The notes beneath the pieces are model-generated. The model did no database searches. It was not told where the DNA came from and was given only the letters and a program-made list of their open reading frames with translations. Source: Eubacterium sp. (lineage in GTDB: Bacteria; Bacillota; Clostridia; Lachnospirales; Lachnospiraceae). From it: 15,923 nt of DNA. The stretch covers positions 9,475 to 25,397 of the forward strand of contig DNFT01000119.1 of assembly GCA_003486385.1 (NCBI GenBank). Direction: 5' to 3'. The translations under genes and the position numbers were made by a program. Shown piece by piece: positions 13,977 to 15,923 of the stretch; the stretch's first letter is position 1, and the number at the start of each line of letters is the position of its first letter.

Positions 13977-14984
13977 CTATATAATTCCTTTATAAAACCT
14001 GATTATAAATCTCGCACCACATACTTTTCCATCCGTATTCTTTACATTTTCCGCCTTGACCGTGCCGTTCTGCCCGGCAATGATAGAGCGTGCAAGTGCA
14101 AGTCCTATGCCGTAGCTGTCACTCTTATTATTCTTTCCCTTATAAAAACGCTCAAATATATGCTGTATGTCATCAGCATCTATCCCGCTTCCCGAATCCT
14201 CTATCACAAGCTCCGTGTGGACAGCATTCTCATAGCCCGATACAGTTATCGTCCCACCATCTGCTGTATGCTCCATGCAATTTTTAAGTATATTGGCAAG
14301 TGCCTCACTGCTCCATTCCTTATCTCCGATAAAGCTGCCTCTCACATCAATCCTCGTGGTGATTCCCTTAAGCTCCAGCATTATCTCGACCGGCTGCAGG
14401 GCTGCCTTTACCAGCTCTCCGAGCTTTACCTGTGATTTTTGAAGCTTTATCGTCCCCGCATCCATCTTCGCAAGCTTCAAAAGTGAGACAACCAGACCAT
14501 CAATCCGCTCAAGCTGTCTTCTCATATCGAATATAATGCGGCTTTTCTTTTCCTCGTCATCCTCTTTTTTCAGCGCCTCAAGCATAAGATTGAGTGAGGT
14601 GAGCGGTGTCCTTATCTGATGTGATATATCCGCAAGCGCATCGGCAAGCTTATGCTTCTCATCGCCAAGCTGTTCCGCCTGCTGTCTTAGCATTACTGTC
14701 ATCTTGGCAATCTCATTTCGTAGTATGCTTATATCACCCTCCTCATACTCAGAAAGCATGCCCGCTGCCCTTCCGTGGAGAATCAGGTCTATCTCCTGTG
14801 CCATCTTTTCCATGTGCCTGTAGCGTCCTTGCATATCGACAAACCACAGCAAAAATAGAAGTACTCCTTCTATAACCACCGCTATGAACGCCGGCAGCTT
14901 AAAAAAATATGCTGCCACTCCAACAATGGCAGTAATGATAACCCCCAATGAAATATACCTTCTGACTTCTTTATTCTTTACCAT
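13977..14984 (-). CDS. Sensor histidine kinase with minimal extracellular loop
   Basis: Membrane histidine kinase of 335 residues. Two membrane segments (about 11-28 and 32-49) are joined by only three or four residues, the layout of intramembrane-sensing (BceS-like) kinases that take their signal from a partner transporter. The dimerisation motif is ADISHQIRTPLTSLNL with His122. The ATP-binding domain has Asn231 and Asn235 (ANILKNCMEH), the G1 box EDSGSGI with Asp263, the F box HIFERFYKG and the G2 box YGIGLALARSII. ATG 14984 is preceded by AAGG 9 bases upstream. It follows the regulator by 112 bases and precedes the ABC genes. Likely partner of the 15097-15768 regulator; the signal would come from the permease if the Bce analogy holds. 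Confidence 0.93.
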   Translation of the reverse strand: MVKNKEVRRYISLGVIITAIVGVAAYFFKLPAFIAVVIEGVLLFLLWFVDMQGRYRHMEKMAQEIDLILHGRAAGMLSEYEEGDISILRNEIAKMTVMLRQQAEQLGDEKHKLADALADISHQIRTPLTSLNLMLEALKKEDDEEKKSRIIFDMRRQLERIDGLVVSLLKLAKMDAGTIKLQKSQVKLGELVKAALQPVEIMLELKGITTRIDVRGSFIGDKEWSSEALANILKNCMEHTADGGTITVSGYENAVHTELVIEDSGSGIDADDIQHIFERFYKGKNNKSDSYGIGLALARSIIAGQNGTVKAENVKNTDGKVCGARFIIRFYKGII

Positions 14985-15066
14985 TCTGCCGCCTTAATTT
15001 CTCCCTTTTTACATTATTTACGATGTTGGGGTCAAAACATGTGCCATCTTCCGCCTCAAGCTCCAT
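14971..15066 (-). other. 31-codon open frame between regulator and kinase (possible small ORF or remnant)
   Basis: From ATG 15066 the frame encodes 31 residues, beginning MELEAEDGTCFDPNIV and ending RRQNGKE, and stops inside the kinase start region (14 bases overlap). It is in frame with the regulator: from the regulator's TAG stop the frame is open for another 42 codons. The composition looks protein-like, with a basic end. However, AGGAG is only 2 bases before the ATG, which is too close for normal initiation. I recognise no family; it may be a small coupling ORF, a trace of a longer regulator tail, or chance. Confidence 0.25.
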
Positions 15067-15096
15067 ATCTCCTGACTGCCTCTGTTTTAATTGTTT

Positions 15097-15768
15097 CTAT
15101 TTTCCCAGCTTATAGCCCATTCCCCTGACTGTAACTATTATCTTAGGCTGAGCAGGGTTATCCTCTATCTTATCCCGCAATCTTTTTATATACACCGTCA
15201 GTGTATTGTCGTTCACAAAATCGCCTGCCACGTCCCATATCTCCTCAAGCAGCCTGCTCCTGGTCAGAAGCCTTCCCTCGCTGTTGATAAATGCAAGCAG
15301 CAGCCTGTACTCAAGTGCCGACAGATACAAGTCCTGCCCATTCTTATACACAACACCCTTGTCCAAATCAACCCTTATATCGTCTATGTCAAACAGCTTC
15401 TGGCTCTTTCCGCATCTTCTGAGCACACTGTTAATTCTTGACACAAGCTCCCTCGGTCTGAATGGCTTGGCAATATAATCATCCGCACCCAAATCAAGTC
15501 CTGTCACCACACTGAACTCATCCCCTGAGGCTGTAAGAAAAATCACCGGAAGCTGCCTCTCCTTCTTTATCGCCGAACAGAGTGAAAATCCATTCCCCTC
15601 ATTTAGGGACACATCCAAAAGTACAAGGTCATACTCCGACCCCTCAAGCAGCTCCAGCGCCTTTTTCTGTCCGTCCGTATTTTCCACAGTAAACCCTTCA
15701 GTGTGCAGAAAATCCTTGAGCGTCCTCACAATCGTCTCATCATCCTCAACCAACAATATCTTTGCCAT
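15097..15768 (-). CDS. Response regulator (OmpR/PhoB family) of the ABC transporter module
   Basis: DNA-binding response regulator of 223 residues. Receiver domain: KILLVEDD with the acidic pair Asp9/Asp10, phosphoacceptor Asp52 in LVLLDVSLNEG, Thr79 and Lys101 (AKPFRPRELVSRI). Winged-helix domain: LSALEYRLLLAFINSEGRLL, then NTLTVYIKRLRDKIED, ending TVRGMGYKLGK. The start is ATG 15768, where AAAGGA lies 8 bases upstream; a longer frame from 15792 would place this ribosome site inside the gene. It is first of the regulator/kinase unit and is likely to activate the ABC genes through the TGACA-N4-TGTAA site at 13939-13952. Confidence 0.95.
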   Translation of the reverse strand: MAKILLVEDDETIVRTLKDFLHTEGFTVENTDGQKKALELLEGSEYDLVLLDVSLNEGNGFSLCSAIKKERQLPVIFLTASGDEFSVVTGLDLGADDYIAKPFRPRELVSRINSVLRRCGKSQKLFDIDDIRVDLDKGVVYKNGQDLYLSALEYRLLLAFINSEGRLLTRSRLLEEIWDVAGDFVNDNTLTVYIKRLRDKIEDNPAQPKIIVTVRGMGYKLGK

Positions 15769-15818
15769 ATATAATTTCCTTTTTATTTTCACAGCTATAT
15801 TTTCATGTCATCCATTAT

Positions 15819-15846
15819 AGTATACCATAATGTTCCTCTTTGGCAA
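15819..15846 (-). promoter_or_regulatory. Promoter of the regulator/kinase unit
   Basis: Minus strand: TTGCCA (15846-15841), 16-base spacer, TATACT (15824-15819), with an overlapping TATAAT 5 bases further on. Transcription would start roughly 50 bases before the regulator ATG. No TNACA-N4-TGTAA site was seen here, so autoregulation is not suggested. Confidence 0.55.
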
Positions 15847-15848
15847 GT

Positions 15849-15887
15849 AAAGCGGACATTCGCAATCCGCTTTCGCTGCTTGCTCAT
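15849..15887. repeat. Short dispersed repeat, copy B, with hairpin
   Basis: AAAGCGGA (15849-15856) and TCCGCTTT (15866-15873) form an 8-bp hairpin with a 9-nt loop. Positions 15858-15873 are identical to 2310-2325, and 15875-15887 are near-identical to 2326-2338. It lies directly upstream of the promoter for the last regulator. The rest of the window, to 15923, shows no gene. Confidence 0.55.
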
Positions 15888-15923
15888 GAACGCAGTTCGC
15901 ATCCCCCTTACCCACCGCTTAGT

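Noticed and set aside
1..15923. tRNA, rRNA, CRISPR array, insertion sequence or prophage genes
   Set aside because: No cloverleaf, repeat-spacer series, transposase/integrase motifs or phage proteins were found on reading both strands.

Overview
This window looks like a chromosomal stretch from a gut-type, Lachnospiraceae-like member of the Clostridia (Bacillota). The reasons are moderate GC, AGGAGG-type ribosome sites, TTG starts, compact intergenic regions with hairpin-plus-T-run terminators, a SleC-like spore cortex-lytic protein, a short clostridial-type ThiC and VanR/VanS-like regulators. The genus cannot be fixed from sequence reading alone. No tRNA, rRNA, CRISPR array, transposase or phage gene was found.

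Layout, left to right. (1) 26-2110, minus strand: a VanR/VanS-like two-component system with its own promoter (TTGACA-N17-TAACAT) and a strong terminator, but no vancomycin-resistance enzyme genes beside it. (2) 2148-7162, minus strand: a thiamine operon driven by one promoter and a TPP riboswitch with a leader terminator, in the order thiW-like transporter, thiM, thiE, thiD, thiC, closed by a composite terminator. The gene set makes the pyrimidine half de novo (ThiC, ThiD), takes up and phosphorylates the thiazole half (ThiW, ThiM) and joins them (ThiE). No thiazole biosynthesis genes are present here. (3) 7313-8578, plus strand: a SleC/SpoIID-like protein with a C-terminal peptidoglycan-binding domain. 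(4) 8788-9817, minus strand: an XRE-type regulator fused to four predicted membrane segments, preceded by an overlapping 38-codon hydrophobic small ORF with an excellent ribosome site. (5) 9906-10241, minus strand: a cysteine-rich single-domain cupin. (6) 10300-15846, minus strand: an antimicrobial-peptide-type module made of an OmpR-family regulator, a histidine kinase with almost no extracellular loop, an ABC ATPase and a large FtsX-type permease with two extracellular domains.

Regulation that can be read directly: the thi operon should be shut off by TPP through the riboswitch. In the last module, a TGACA-N4-TGTAA site matching the published BceR/NsrR-type operator lies between kinase and ATPase genes, inside the hairpin that terminates the regulator/kinase transcript. 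This suggests the same DNA ends one transcript and receives the activator for the next.

The least explained parts are the small ORF ahead of the XRE regulator, a 31-codon open frame between the last regulator and its kinase, the extra membrane segments on ThiW, short repeats shared between 2310-2338 and 15858-15887, and a long inverted repeat at 10300-10345.
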